From: Chitinophaga varians
GTDB taxonomy: Bacteria; Bacteroidota; Bacteroidia; Chitinophagales; Chitinophagaceae
Reading direction: 5' to 3'
Length of the DNA stretch: 64,000 nt
Assembly (NCBI RefSeq): GCF_012641275.1
Contig: NZ_JABAIA010000003.1
Coordinates: 682,001 to 746,000 of the forward strand
Each line of letters starts with the position of its first letter. The stretch's first letter is position 1. The notes under the pieces were generated by a model. It was not told where the DNA came from, ran no database searches, and saw only the letters and a program-made list of their open reading frames with translations. Shown piece by piece: positions 34,378 to 42,634 of this stretch. The translations under genes and the position numbers were made by a program.

Positions 34378-34968
34378 ATGGAAACAGCTATCAAACATTT
34401 TACAGGGCAACAAGTGGAGGATGCATTTGAACTGGCCAAGGCCACACAGCGGCCATTGCTGATCGATTTCTGGGCAGACGGTTGTAAAGGGTGCCAGCGC
34501 ATGGACGCGGTGACATACGAAGATGAACAGGTACGCGATTACCTGGAACAACATTACGTGCTGGTGAAATTCAATGTGAAGGAAGTGACCAAAGCATTCG
34601 CCACCAAATACCTGACGCGGGCGCTGATATGGGCACCCGCTTTTTTCATGTATGCACCGGATGGTAACGTGCTACGGGAAGCTACCGGATATTTGCCGCC
34701 ACACCAGTTGCTGCCGGAACTGACGATCGGCAGGGCATTGCTGGCCATGCGCCGCGGCAAGCCGGCAGACGGTATCCCGCTGCTGAAAGGGCTGGTCTCT
34801 GAAGACCTGCACCCTGCGCTGCATCAGGAGGTATTGTACTGGCTGGGGGTGGCTGCCTTCTTTGCCGAAGGCAAATCGTTCGACGCGTTGGTACCCTATT
34901 GGCGTGAGTTACGGGAAACTTACCCAGGCACTATCTGGGCCGAACGGGCAGATACCTTCCCTGCATAA
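34378..34968 (+). CDS. Thioredoxin-fold protein with a C-terminal helical region
   Basis: A 196-residue protein, predicted cytoplasmic. Residues 1-110 form a thioredoxin fold with the redox motif LIDFWADGCKGCQRMD (CKGC) and the cis-Pro strand WAPAFFMYAPDGNVLR. About 85 further residues look like TPR-type helices (ALHQEVLYWLGVAAFFAEGK). This resembles thioredoxin-domain proteins that couple dithiol exchange to a helical partner-binding tail. The divergent LysR gene may regulate it. Confidence 0.82.
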   Translation: METAIKHFTGQQVEDAFELAKATQRPLLIDFWADGCKGCQRMDAVTYEDEQVRDYLEQHYVLVKFNVKEVTKAFATKYLTRALIWAPAFFMYAPDGNVLREATGYLPPHQLLPELTIGRALLAMRRGKPADGIPLLKGLVSEDLHPALHQEVLYWLGVAAFFAEGKSFDALVPYWRELRETYPGTIWAERADTFPA

Positions 34969-35009
34969 CGCGGACACTTTTCCGGCATAACCTCGTATGC
35001 CGCTAAAAA

Positions 35010-35048
35010 CGTAGGCGCCTCTCCGTTGCTAACGGAGAAGCGCCTACG
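35010..35048. terminator. Long hairpin between convergent genes
   Basis: CGTAGGCG (35010-35017) pairs with CGCCTACG (35041-35048), with an inner CTCCGTT/AACGGAG stem. It lies between the stops of the thioredoxin-like and TPR genes. It lacks a T tract, so it may be a REP-like palindrome or a factor-dependent bidirectional terminator. Confidence 0.55.
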
Positions 35049-35106
35049 CTTGTATGGTCACAAAGCAACCATCCCATAAAACAACCTTTCATTCGTAATT
35101 TCTAAT

Positions 35107-36099
35107 TCATCTTCGGGCTGGTTTCAGGCAGGATTGCAGAAAATCCAGATAAGGTTGTTCCTCGTTTTCAAAAAGTTTGTCCCCACCGAGCATATGCGCG
35201 CGCAGCAGGTATTCACGGGCGTCCCAGTGTTCTTCCAGCTCCAGCAGCACCTCTCCAAGGCGCATCAGTACAAAGGCGTTGGTCTGTCCGTCTTCTGCGG
35301 TATTGGCCCTGGCAGCTTCGAGATAGGGCAATGCCTGGTGGTAGTCCCGCATCAGAAAAAAGGCATCACCGATGGCGGCATTTAAAGTAAGGCTCTGGCC
35401 AAATGCCGTTTGCGGACCAGGAATCTGTTTCAGTGCCCTTATCCAGGCGCGGGCGGCCTTTTCATAGTTGCCGGCGGCAAAGGCGCTGTGGCCCTGCTGA
35501 AGCAGCGGCTGCATATGATCTATAATGAACGGATGCAGTTCAAATGGTTCCGGCGCGGGGTACTGCTGCGCAGGCTGCAATACTTCCTGTTGAAAACGTT
35601 CCATCACCACGGCATCCGGCATCTGCGGATTGGTAAAAAGGTCCCAGTAAAATGGCGCCAGCCCTTTGAAGTCCCATTTGCGTGCGCCGTAATTACGGAC
35701 CATCCGCAGTATGGTCCTGGCTTCTGCTGGCTTGCGCAAATAAAGCAAAGAAGCGGCAAACAGGATGTAAGGCCTGGGTTCATGCGCCGGTTCCGTGCAG
35801 GATTCTATGTCCGCCACCCAGAGCCCCGCGATATTGCTCGCCTCCTGTATACGGCCGGCATCCAGCAAACGCAGCAGATGATCGTTAAGCACCATCAGGG
35901 TACAGTTGGTATTAAATCGGGGAGCTGGCACCAACGCCCATGCTGCGGCTGTTTTGTCGGCAGCCAGCCGGATATCTGTGGCCTGCAGTGTGGCGGCTTC
36001 CTGGAGCAGTTCATGCAACATGTTTTCCAGTGCGTTGGGCAATGGTACGGTTTTTCTGATTTTTCTCTTAACCATAGATGCGGAGGTAGGTGTAAACAA
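35107..36099 (-). CDS. Tetratricopeptide-repeat protein
   Basis: A 330-residue helical protein of unknown role. TPR units are clearest in the second half (GHSAFAAGNYEKAARAWIRA, AFFLMRDYHQALPYLEAARA, VLLELEEHWDAREYLLRAHM). There is no signal peptide. A start at 36075 (MVKRKIRK) is equally possible. The stop codon follows directly on an ATTCGTAATTTCTAATTC stretch at 35091-35108 that resembles the palindromic repeats at 10.7 and 11.7 kb. Confidence 0.75.
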   Translation of the reverse strand: MFTPTSASMVKRKIRKTVPLPNALENMLHELLQEAATLQATDIRLAADKTAAAWALVPAPRFNTNCTLMVLNDHLLRLLDAGRIQEASNIAGLWVADIESCTEPAHEPRPYILFAASLLYLRKPAEARTILRMVRNYGARKWDFKGLAPFYWDLFTNPQMPDAVVMERFQQEVLQPAQQYPAPEPFELHPFIIDHMQPLLQQGHSAFAAGNYEKAARAWIRALKQIPGPQTAFGQSLTLNAAIGDAFFLMRDYHQALPYLEAARANTAEDGQTNAFVLMRLGEVLLELEEHWDAREYLLRAHMLGGDKLFENEEQPYLDFLQSCLKPARR

Positions 36100-36257
36100 T
36101 ACCTGAAAGATAACACCTAAATTATATGATGGATGTCAATTACGATCAGCGGTAAATCAGCATAACATGCGCTTAACAGGGATTACTCGTAAAGGGTGTA
36201 TGATTAACGCTCGGTTAACACTGCTCCGGTGAAGCGATAGATAGCAATACAAGTTGT

Positions 36258-36317
36258 ATTTTGTTTATTGTACCGATAAACTGTTTATCACCGTTTTTCT
36301 TCTTTTATCACCGTTTT
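36258..36317 (+). promoter_or_regulatory. Operator-like repeats upstream of the P450 gene
   Basis: TTTATCACCGTTTT occurs twice, at 36284-36297 and 36304-36317, 20 bp apart. A palindrome GATAAACTGTTTATC (36275-36289) overlaps the first copy, and a weaker ATTTTGTTTAT lies at 36258-36268. The 14-mer GTTTATCACCGTTT (36283-36296) is also found exactly, in the same orientation relative to its gene, before the terpene synthase. Confidence 0.6.
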
Positions 36318-36367
36318 CTTGTACCAGCGGCCACTGCACATGATGGCCGCACAAACGATTGTCACTT

Positions 36368-37540
36368 ATGATTTCTCCTAATTCAATTCCCTGGTTTGCA
36401 AAAATGAGATCTGAAAACCCGGTCGTGTATGATCCGGAATTTGTTTTTTATTACGGCGTTAAAGGAGCATGGCAGATCTTTTCGCATAAAGAGGCCAAAC
36501 AGGCGCTCGGCGATTACAACGCCTTCTCCAATTTGTTTATCCCTAACCTGGGACAGAATATCATGGGTAGAAACCTGAACCAGAGCGATCCTCCGGACCA
36601 TAAGAAACTGCGTTCGCTCGTTGCGAAAGTGTTTGTGCCGTCCGTGATCTCCAAACATGCTGACTGGATCAGGCAACAGTGTGAAGAAATAATAGAACCA
36701 TGGCTGGAAAAAGGGGAGATGGACTTTATCCATGATTTTGCCATCGCGCTGCCCAACCGTGTCATCGCTCAACTGCTGGGCATCCCGGCAGAAGACCATG
36801 CGCAGGTGCATCGCTGGGTAACTACCATTGTGACCAATGTAAACACCATGGAGGAAATGCAGGCTTCTTTCGCTGCACAGAAACAAATCGCGGACTATCT
36901 CGATAAGATGATAGAAATGCGCAGGGTAGAACCTAAAGATGATTTGATTTCTCACCTGTTGCAATCGGAAGTGAACGGAGAACGGCTCAACAACGAAGAT
37001 CTGCTGGGCACGGTTGTAGGCATGTTCCTCGCGGGTTTTGAAACAACGTCTTCTTTACTGGGCAATATCGCTTATACTTTCTCCAATCATCCAGAGGTGC
37101 TGGAGCATTACCTGGAACACCCGGAAGATTTCGATAACATCATCAATGAAGTATTGCGGGTGTTGCCTTCCGCCAAATCCATGACCCGCGTTGCTAAGCA
37201 CGACCTGGAGCTGGGCGGGCAGCAAATCAAAAAAGGAGACTACCTGAATATCTGGCTGATTGCGGCCAACCATGATCCGGCAGTGTTCCCTGAACCGGAC
37301 AAGTTTGATTTCCGCCGGCCTAACCACGCAGACAGCCTGAGCTTCGGGCACGGCATCCATTATTGTTTTGGTGTGCCGCTGGCCAAGATGGAAACTGAAA
37401 TTGCATTAAAGGTAGTGTTCTCCCGTATCAGGAAGCTCCAGATTAAAGAGGGGGCCCGGATTGAGATGACGCCAAGTACGATTATCACAGGCTTTACGGG
37501 ATTACCGGTCACGTTTACAGCCGTGGGCGTATATCAGTAA
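36368..37540 (+). CDS. Cytochrome P450
   Basis: A 390-residue soluble P450 monooxygenase. Family motifs are complete: I-helix AGFETTS at 222-228 (acid-alcohol pair), E-x-x-R at 261-264 (EVLR), and the haem loop SFGHGIHYCFGVPLAKME with the haem-thiolate Cys333. The ATG at 36368 is preferred to an in-frame TTG nine bases upstream. It converges on the terpene synthase with a 7-bp overlap and shares an upstream motif with it, so it is probably the tailoring oxidase for that terpene. Redox partners are not encoded nearby. Confidence 0.95.
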   Translation: MISPNSIPWFAKMRSENPVVYDPEFVFYYGVKGAWQIFSHKEAKQALGDYNAFSNLFIPNLGQNIMGRNLNQSDPPDHKKLRSLVAKVFVPSVISKHADWIRQQCEEIIEPWLEKGEMDFIHDFAIALPNRVIAQLLGIPAEDHAQVHRWVTTIVTNVNTMEEMQASFAAQKQIADYLDKMIEMRRVEPKDDLISHLLQSEVNGERLNNEDLLGTVVGMFLAGFETTSSLLGNIAYTFSNHPEVLEHYLEHPEDFDNIINEVLRVLPSAKSMTRVAKHDLELGGQQIKKGDYLNIWLIAANHDPAVFPEPDKFDFRRPNHADSLSFGHGIHYCFGVPLAKMETEIALKVVFSRIRKLQIKEGARIEMTPSTIITGFTGLPVTFTAVGVYQ

Positions 37541-38508
37541 GGGTTATATCTCGGAGTATCTGTGATGCTCCAGTAAAAGAAGCCGGCAACCATCGTTTCC
37601 AATCCATCCACATAGATCTGTATCCTTTTGTTCAGTTCTTCCCCAAAGTCAGGAAATGCCGCCCTGCAGGATACAAACTCTCTGATTTCATCATCATGAA
37701 TAGATGCCGCCATCAACACTGCCTCTTCAAGGGTAGTGTTGTGGTGGTGTTTGAGCATCATCACCAGGTTATGCTCATCTCCATGCTCCAGTTCCTTGCG
37801 GAGGGAGAACAGGTCGTTGGCCCAGCATACCACTCTTCTGGCCAGCGACGTAAGATGTACCATGTCCGGATGTTGCAGCACATACATGGGTAACCATACG
37901 CCCGTGGCCAGTTCATTGATATCGGTGCCGATATTGGCCGCGGAGAAAAACAGGCGCATATGCATGTACTGTGCTACAGTAGGATGCCTTTCCCTGTTTT
38001 TGTTGTTTTTGGCTTCCCAGATGGCAGCTTCGAAGGTGGCTTGTACGCTGATCAGGAACTGCGACTGCCAGCTGGGCCTGCTCAGTGCGTCCAGTCGCAC
38101 GCAGATGTCTGCCAGCGCATGAAAAAACTTGTTGTCAACAGGGGACACCTTGTATTTAAGCACGTAGGAGAAGCCGTCTATCAGCTGTTGCAGATAGTTC
38201 TCTTCCCGGATGTAGGCCGTCGACGGTGTAACATGGTCCAGCTGCTCGTCAAGCACGAAGAGCCAGCTATAAAGGTTGTCGATGCAGCACAACAATTCAA
38301 ATCCTGCCTCGGGCATGGTACGGCAGGTCATCCAGGCCATTTTGTACCGGGCGAAATGGCGCTCTTCCTCCGGACTGTCGAGCAGCTGGTATTTGTGCAG
38401 GAATTCAAAGGTGTTGGATGCTACCAGTTCCACATATGGGCTAACGCTGGTAGGGAATGGGCAATACAGCCTCGGAATGACAATCTTAGCAGTTTCGGTT
38501 TGGTTCAT
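37534..38508 (-). CDS. Class I terpene synthase
   Basis: A 324-residue bacterial terpene cyclase. Numbered from the ATG at 38508, the Asp-rich motif is LDEQLDH (D87, E88, D91), the pyrophosphate-sensing Arg is R185, the NSE triad is N231-D232-L-F-S235-L-R-K238-E239, and the C-terminal RY pair is R319-Y320. The Arg lies exactly 46 residues before the triad, the usual spacing, so the enzyme should be active. The size fits sesqui- or diterpene formation; the product cannot be read. An in-frame start 27 bases upstream would disrupt the shared upstream motif. Confidence 0.92.
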   Translation of the reverse strand: MNQTETAKIVIPRLYCPFPTSVSPYVELVASNTFEFLHKYQLLDSPEEERHFARYKMAWMTCRTMPEAGFELLCCIDNLYSWLFVLDEQLDHVTPSTAYIREENYLQQLIDGFSYVLKYKVSPVDNKFFHALADICVRLDALSRPSWQSQFLISVQATFEAAIWEAKNNKNRERHPTVAQYMHMRLFFSAANIGTDINELATGVWLPMYVLQHPDMVHLTSLARRVVCWANDLFSLRKELEHGDEHNLVMMLKHHHNTTLEEAVLMAASIHDDEIREFVSCRAAFPDFGEELNKRIQIYVDGLETMVAGFFYWSITDTPRYNPY

Positions 38509-38519
38509 AAATAATGTGC

Positions 38520-38533
38520 AAACGGTGATAAAC
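38520..38533 (-). promoter_or_regulatory. Shared motif upstream of the terpene synthase
   Basis: On the minus strand this is GTTTATCACCGTTT, identical to the motif upstream of the P450. It ends 11 bases before the ATG, so a bound protein here would block the transcript start or leader. Confidence 0.6.
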
Positions 38534-38601
38534 AAAAGGGTACCTGTCGCACTGGTAAGGTGCGAAAATAGAAACGGAAAACGGTTGATATCTGCTTAAA
38601 A

Positions 38602-40419
38602 CTAATTTTTAACGATTGCTCCTGTAAGTAGGTTTTTGACCAGCACATCAACAAGGATATGGAAATCGATTGGCTTGATCATATAAGCGCTGGCCCCCTC
38701 CAGCATTATTTCATCAATATTTGTTTCATCGGTATCTGCGGATGCGGCGATAACAGGGATATGTCTCAACGCAGGATTTGCTTTTAATTCCATCAGTACA
38801 TCTTTGCCCGATTTTCCCGGAAGGCTCATATCAAGAATGATGGCATCCGGATGGTTGTGGGCTTTGAGCAGGGCTTCCTGGCCATTGTCGGCATGCATGA
38901 TAGAGAAGCCGCGTTTGCTCAGCAGAAGCGACAGATAACGCTGGGTCATCACATCATCTTCCACCACGAGTATTTTTTTACCTTCAAAAGAAATGAGGTT
39001 GTTTTCTTTGACTTCCACCGTAGCGGATTTTATCTCCCCGGTAAACGGTGTTAACGGTAACGACACCACGAATTCCGTTCCGTCTTCCATCTCGCTGCGC
39101 ACCTGGATATTGCCGCCGAGTATACGCACCAGGTGATGGGTAATATTGAGCCCAAGCCCGCTACCTTCCGCAAAATTGATGGTGGTGCGGGTAAACTCTT
39201 TAAACAGCGTCGCGATCCTGTCGGGGGAAATGCCTGCTCCCTGGTCCCTCACAGCGATGTACCAGTGCGTGTCGTCCCGGTAAAGGCGCAGGAAGATGGA
39301 CGTATTGCTGCGGGTGAACTTAATGGCGTTCACCAGGATATTGTTAACGATCTTCGTCAGCTTGATACTATCTTCCACGATAGCGGTCGGGAAAGACTCC
39401 TGTACCTCCAGCTCTATTTTAACCCGTTTTTCATTGGCGAAATACTGGTAGATGTTCACGATGTTGTTGATCCAGCTGTAGAGAAGGATGGGCTCTTTTT
39501 TGACCTCGTCAAAATTGCCGGTGTCCAGCTTGCATTTGTCCTGCGTGTTGTTGATCAGGGTTTGCAGGTTGCGGCATGCCACGAACAGGTCTTCGTCCAC
39601 CTTTTGCTCACTTTTGGCTTTGTCTTTACCGGACAACAGTTTCAGTTGCGCAATACTATATATGGCATTCAGCGGCGTTCTGAGTTCATGGGTCAGTTCC
39701 CGTACATAAATATTTTTAGCAGTGACCGCTTTTTCCAGATCGGCCGTTCTTTCTTTTACCTGATGTTCCAGTCTTGTGTTACTGGCATGCAACTCCTGAT
39801 TCAGGGAGGTCAGTTGCTCGTTGCGCACTTTGATGGTCTGAAACAATTTGGCATTATAATGTACCAGGGTGACTAATGATATAGACGTCAGCGTTAGTAC
39901 GGTAAAAGCCGTGCAATAGTAGATCAGGCTAAGCATTTCCGGGCTGAAGTCCTTGGGCGGTATCAGGTGAAAAGCGCGGTTCAGCTCCAGGAAAAGCAGG
40001 GTGGCCGCTGAAATAGCCAGACAATAGGTCTGAGCAGGCCCTACTTTAATAAAAGAAAGGCAGGAAATCAACAGAAAAAGCGTGAGCCAGATGGGGTCCA
40101 CCGCTACCGACAGGATGCTGCCGAAATAAAGTGTCGATAAATTAATCGTTATCTGAAGCATAATGCCCGCCGCCACATGTTTCCGCTTTTTATTGAGGTA
40201 CATGACCAGTCCAAACAATACATTGCCCAATAACGTCGCGATCAGAATACTCAGGTACCCGGAGTTAAGCCAATATGTAAGACCAAAGCCCGTACCCAAT
40301 ACGATCAGCAATAAGGTGACAATATTGATCTTGGAGATCCGGAAATTGAGTTCTTTTTCGTAGAAGTTACTCCTCCCTAAATGAGCGAGCGACCTGATAA
40401 AGACAACAATTGCTTTCAT
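38602..40419 (-). CDS. Hybrid sensor histidine kinase with receiver domain
   Basis: A 605-residue membrane kinase. Six or seven hydrophobic segments fill about residues 30-185 with no large periplasmic loop, then a coiled-coil linker, the H box VRELTHELRTPLNAIYSIAQ, an N box (KIVNNILVNAIKFT), G1 (DQGAGISPD), GSGLGLNI, and a C-terminal receiver (ILVVEDD, phospho-Asp in AIILDMSLPGKSG, Lys in YMIKPID). No output domain follows, so phosphate is passed to another protein. An ATG at 40464 would add 15 residues. It lies 93 bp upstream of the terpene synthase on the same strand and could take part in its control. Confidence 0.92.
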   Translation of the reverse strand: MKAIVVFIRSLAHLGRSNFYEKELNFRISKINIVTLLLIVLGTGFGLTYWLNSGYLSILIATLLGNVLFGLVMYLNKKRKHVAAGIMLQITINLSTLYFGSILSVAVDPIWLTLFLLISCLSFIKVGPAQTYCLAISAATLLFLELNRAFHLIPPKDFSPEMLSLIYYCTAFTVLTLTSISLVTLVHYNAKLFQTIKVRNEQLTSLNQELHASNTRLEHQVKERTADLEKAVTAKNIYVRELTHELRTPLNAIYSIAQLKLLSGKDKAKSEQKVDEDLFVACRNLQTLINNTQDKCKLDTGNFDEVKKEPILLYSWINNIVNIYQYFANEKRVKIELEVQESFPTAIVEDSIKLTKIVNNILVNAIKFTRSNTSIFLRLYRDDTHWYIAVRDQGAGISPDRIATLFKEFTRTTINFAEGSGLGLNITHHLVRILGGNIQVRSEMEDGTEFVVSLPLTPFTGEIKSATVEVKENNLISFEGKKILVVEDDVMTQRYLSLLLSKRGFSIMHADNGQEALLKAHNHPDAIILDMSLPGKSGKDVLMELKANPALRHIPVIAASADTDETNIDEIMLEGASAYMIKPIDFHILVDVLVKNLLTGAIVKN

Positions 40420-40695
40420 CTGGATTGTAAGTTTTTCTGGTGAGGTTACACTCGAGAATGTCATTAATGGTTACCCTGGGTGGCATTGGACTGGAGCCGA
40501 TGATGAACTTCCATCCTGCATTTAGCTAAATTTAACAAAAACCTGTTAAATAAATGATAAATATTTCCACATATTTAAAGATTAACAAAAGCTTCTTGTA
40601 AAGTTAGCGGCTGACCCCGGATAATCTGAGGTAAAAATACAATATGTTATTGTAATAAACTGAAAACCAGATTTTTATTTTTATTTTAGGGAGAT
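40420..40695. other. Intergenic stretch before the hybrid kinase
   Basis: AT-rich sequence between the kinase start and the terminator of the MarR operon. I see no open frame with coding character, no repeat family and no clear promoter match here. Confidence 0.5.
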
Positions 40696-40720
40696 AAAAA
40701 AGGCCACCGTAACGGTAGCC
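40696..40720 (-). terminator. Rho-independent terminator of the SRPBCC-MarR operon
   Basis: Minus-strand GGCTACCG pairs with CGGTGGCC around a TTA loop (40702-40720) and is followed by six T (40701-40696). Confidence 0.8.
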
Positions 40721-40774
40721 ATGTTATTGTCGGGGTGAAATTTTACGCACAATAAAGGGAAGATCGCGACAAAT

Positions 40775-41239
40775 TCAGGTCGTCGGACCAGGCATGATCA
40801 GCTGATGCAGTTGCCGGTTAAACGCCTTAACATCGCCGCCAAGCCTGCTGAAAAATGCGAGATCAAACTTTTCCACTACGGCAACAGCCTGTTTCGTGAG
40901 CTGTTGACCGGCCGCTGTCAGCGCTACTGCCTTGGCCCGGGTGTCGGTGGCATGCTCCCTGCGTACAATCAGTCCTTTCGTCTGTAACGTCCGCAACACT
41001 GTTGAAGTTGTCATCGGGTCTACCTTGCTGTTTTGGGAAATGTCTATCTGTGTAACGCTTTCCTGGTGTTGCGACAGCCAAAGGAGCGTGGCCAGCAACA
41101 CAAACTGCGCGTGGGTGAGGTCCAGCGGGGCCAGGATAGCCCTGATTTCCCGCTGCCATAAAGTGGTTACCTGCCATAACAGGAATCCGGAGCTGTCTTC
41201 TGCTTTCTCTACGCCAAAGGCGCTGTCGTTTGTTTTCAT
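40775..41239 (-). CDS. MarR family transcriptional regulator
   Basis: A 154-residue winged-helix regulator. The recognition region SVTQIDISQNSKVDPMTTST and the wing VRREHATDTRAKAVALTAAG are typical. The ATG at 41239 (MKTNDSAF) is chosen because the longer frame would extend into the preceding gene. It follows the SRPBCC gene by 62 bp in the same direction, and a perfect palindrome inside the operon promoter is a good candidate for its own binding site. Confidence 0.88.
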   Translation of the reverse strand: MKTNDSAFGVEKAEDSSGFLLWQVTTLWQREIRAILAPLDLTHAQFVLLATLLWLSQHQESVTQIDISQNSKVDPMTTSTVLRTLQTKGLIVRREHATDTRAKAVALTAAGQQLTKQAVAVVEKFDLAFFSRLGGDVKAFNRQLHQLIMPGPTT

Positions 41240-41301
41240 ACTTACCGGTAGTTCGCTGTCCAAAGAAAAGATTTTTAACCGCCAATTCAAAACAAAAGCC
41301 A

Positions 41302-41721
41302 TCAGAGCTTTCCGGCAGCTTCAATCTGCCGCTGCACATCTTCCTCCAGGCCCGCCACAATATTTTTCATGACGATCTTGTTCCACAACGGGGCCAATAA
41401 ACCTTTCATCGTCATGGTGACTGTCAGCTTTAATCCTTCCGGTGTTACCTCATACCAATGTTCCCCGTACATTTTAGCCAGCGGAAAACGGGTGAGGTCT
41501 CGGAAATATTCATTGTTCCTCACTTCTTCCAGTTGTATCCGCACTTTGGGCCCGCCCTGCGGCTGCAACGTAAAGTACTGGCCGGTCTCAAAACGGCCAT
41601 GCAGCAGGGAAGAGGTCACACCGGTATCCCAGCTTTTCCAGTTGTCAATGTCAGATATGAGTTTCCAGATCTGCGCCTGTGTAACGGCGGTAGTGGTCAG
41701 TGAATAGGAATGCTGTATCAT
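41302..41721 (-). CDS. SRPBCC family protein (START/Bet v1-like fold)
   Basis: A 139-residue polyketide-cyclase/dehydrase-like domain: an N-terminal strand SYSLTTTAVTQAQIWKLISD, then WKSWDTGVTSSLL, and a long C-terminal helix. Such proteins have a hydrophobic cavity for lipids or aromatic compounds. It is the first gene of an operon with the MarR regulator. The ligand is unknown, but a shared small molecule is plausible. Confidence 0.85.
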   Translation of the reverse strand: MIQHSYSLTTTAVTQAQIWKLISDIDNWKSWDTGVTSSLLHGRFETGQYFTLQPQGGPKVRIQLEEVRNNEYFRDLTRFPLAKMYGEHWYEVTPEGLKLTVTMTMKGLLAPLWNKIVMKNIVAGLEEDVQRQIEAAGKL

Positions 41722-41741
41722 ATGGATTGTTATTATAAGTG

Positions 41742-41771
41742 TAAAGATAATAAGTATACTTAGTATATCAA
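41742..41771 (-). promoter_or_regulatory. Promoter with a palindromic operator in its spacer (SRPBCC-MarR operon)
   Basis: On the minus strand: TTG (41771-41769), a 19-base spacer, then TATCTTTA (41749-41742), one base from TAnnTTTG. The perfect palindrome TAAGTATACTTA (41751-41762) fills most of the spacer, so a bound MarR dimer would exclude RNA polymerase. The predicted leader is about 14 bases. Confidence 0.6.
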
Positions 41772-41813
41772 AATGGATTTTAAATCAAGATAAGAATATC
41801 AGGTGATCATCTC

Positions 41814-42617
41814 TTAGAAATGAATGTTATCGGGCACTTCGCAATGTCCGGTGAAGTAGGTGCGCGCATAACCGGCCATCTTCACATGGTCGCCTTCATC
41901 TGTGCAGTACAGGGTACCGCCACGGTCAGACAGCTGCCTGGCCAGCAGTTCCTTCTTATGAAGGCGCCCGCTCCAATAAGGTATCAGCGAGCAATGGGCG
42001 GAACCGGTCACCGGGTCTTCAAAAATGGAAGCCTGCGGCGTAAAGAAACGGGACACAAAGTCGCAGTCCTGTCCCCGGGCCGTGATCACCACGCCGCCAG
42101 GGTCCAGGTTGATACGGTCCAGCAGCTGACGGTTGACCTGTATCTGTCGTATATCCGTTTCCGTTTCATATACCAGCACATAGTCCCGCGCCTGTAAAAC
42201 GGCCACGGGCATACGGTCGAGCGATTCGGCTATCTCCGGCGGCAACACCGTGGGCACGGGCTTGCGTGCCGGGAAGGTCAGCGCGTACCGTTCCCCTTCA
42301 AACGTAACTTTCAGCAAGCCGCTGCGGGAATAGAAATGCAGCGTATCACCGGCATAGGCATGCAGGGTACGGATGGCATGGGCGGTAGCCAGCGTGGCAT
42401 GGCCACAGAGGTCCATTTCTATCTCCGGGGTAAACCACCGTAAGGCATACCCATCGTCCTGCGGCAGAAAAAAAGCCGTTTCCGCAACGGCATTCTCGAG
42501 GGCTATCTGTAATAACAATTCATCCGGCAGCCATTCCTCCAGGGGCATCACACAGGCGGGGTTCCCGCCGAAAAGCCGGTCGGTGAAGGCATCTATCTGG
42601 TAAAGTGGTAATTGCAT
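41814..42617 (-). CDS. PhzF family isomerase-like protein
   Basis: A 267-residue protein of the PhzF/diaminopimelate-epimerase fold. The N-terminal half has QIDAFTDRLFGGNPACVMPL with the following NAVAETAFFLP (catalytic Glu of PhzF in the ETAF context), and the C-terminal half has the matching DPVTGSAHCSLIPYW. Most stand-alone PhzF proteins have unknown substrates and are not phenazine enzymes; no phenazine genes are nearby. The downstream direction leads to the SRPBCC-MarR operon 43 bp past the promoter. Confidence 0.9.
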   Translation of the reverse strand: MQLPLYQIDAFTDRLFGGNPACVMPLEEWLPDELLLQIALENAVAETAFFLPQDDGYALRWFTPEIEMDLCGHATLATAHAIRTLHAYAGDTLHFYSRSGLLKVTFEGERYALTFPARKPVPTVLPPEIAESLDRMPVAVLQARDYVLVYETETDIRQIQVNRQLLDRINLDPGGVVITARGQDCDFVSRFFTPQASIFEDPVTGSAHCSLIPYWSGRLHKKELLARQLSDRGGTLYCTDEGDHVKMAGYARTYFTGHCEVPDNIHF

Positions 42618-42634
42618 GGTCTCCTATATATATA

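Noticed and set aside
41814..42617. Phenazine biosynthesis suggested by the PhzF-like gene
   Set aside because: No other phz genes; stand-alone PhzF-fold proteins are common and unrelated to phenazines.
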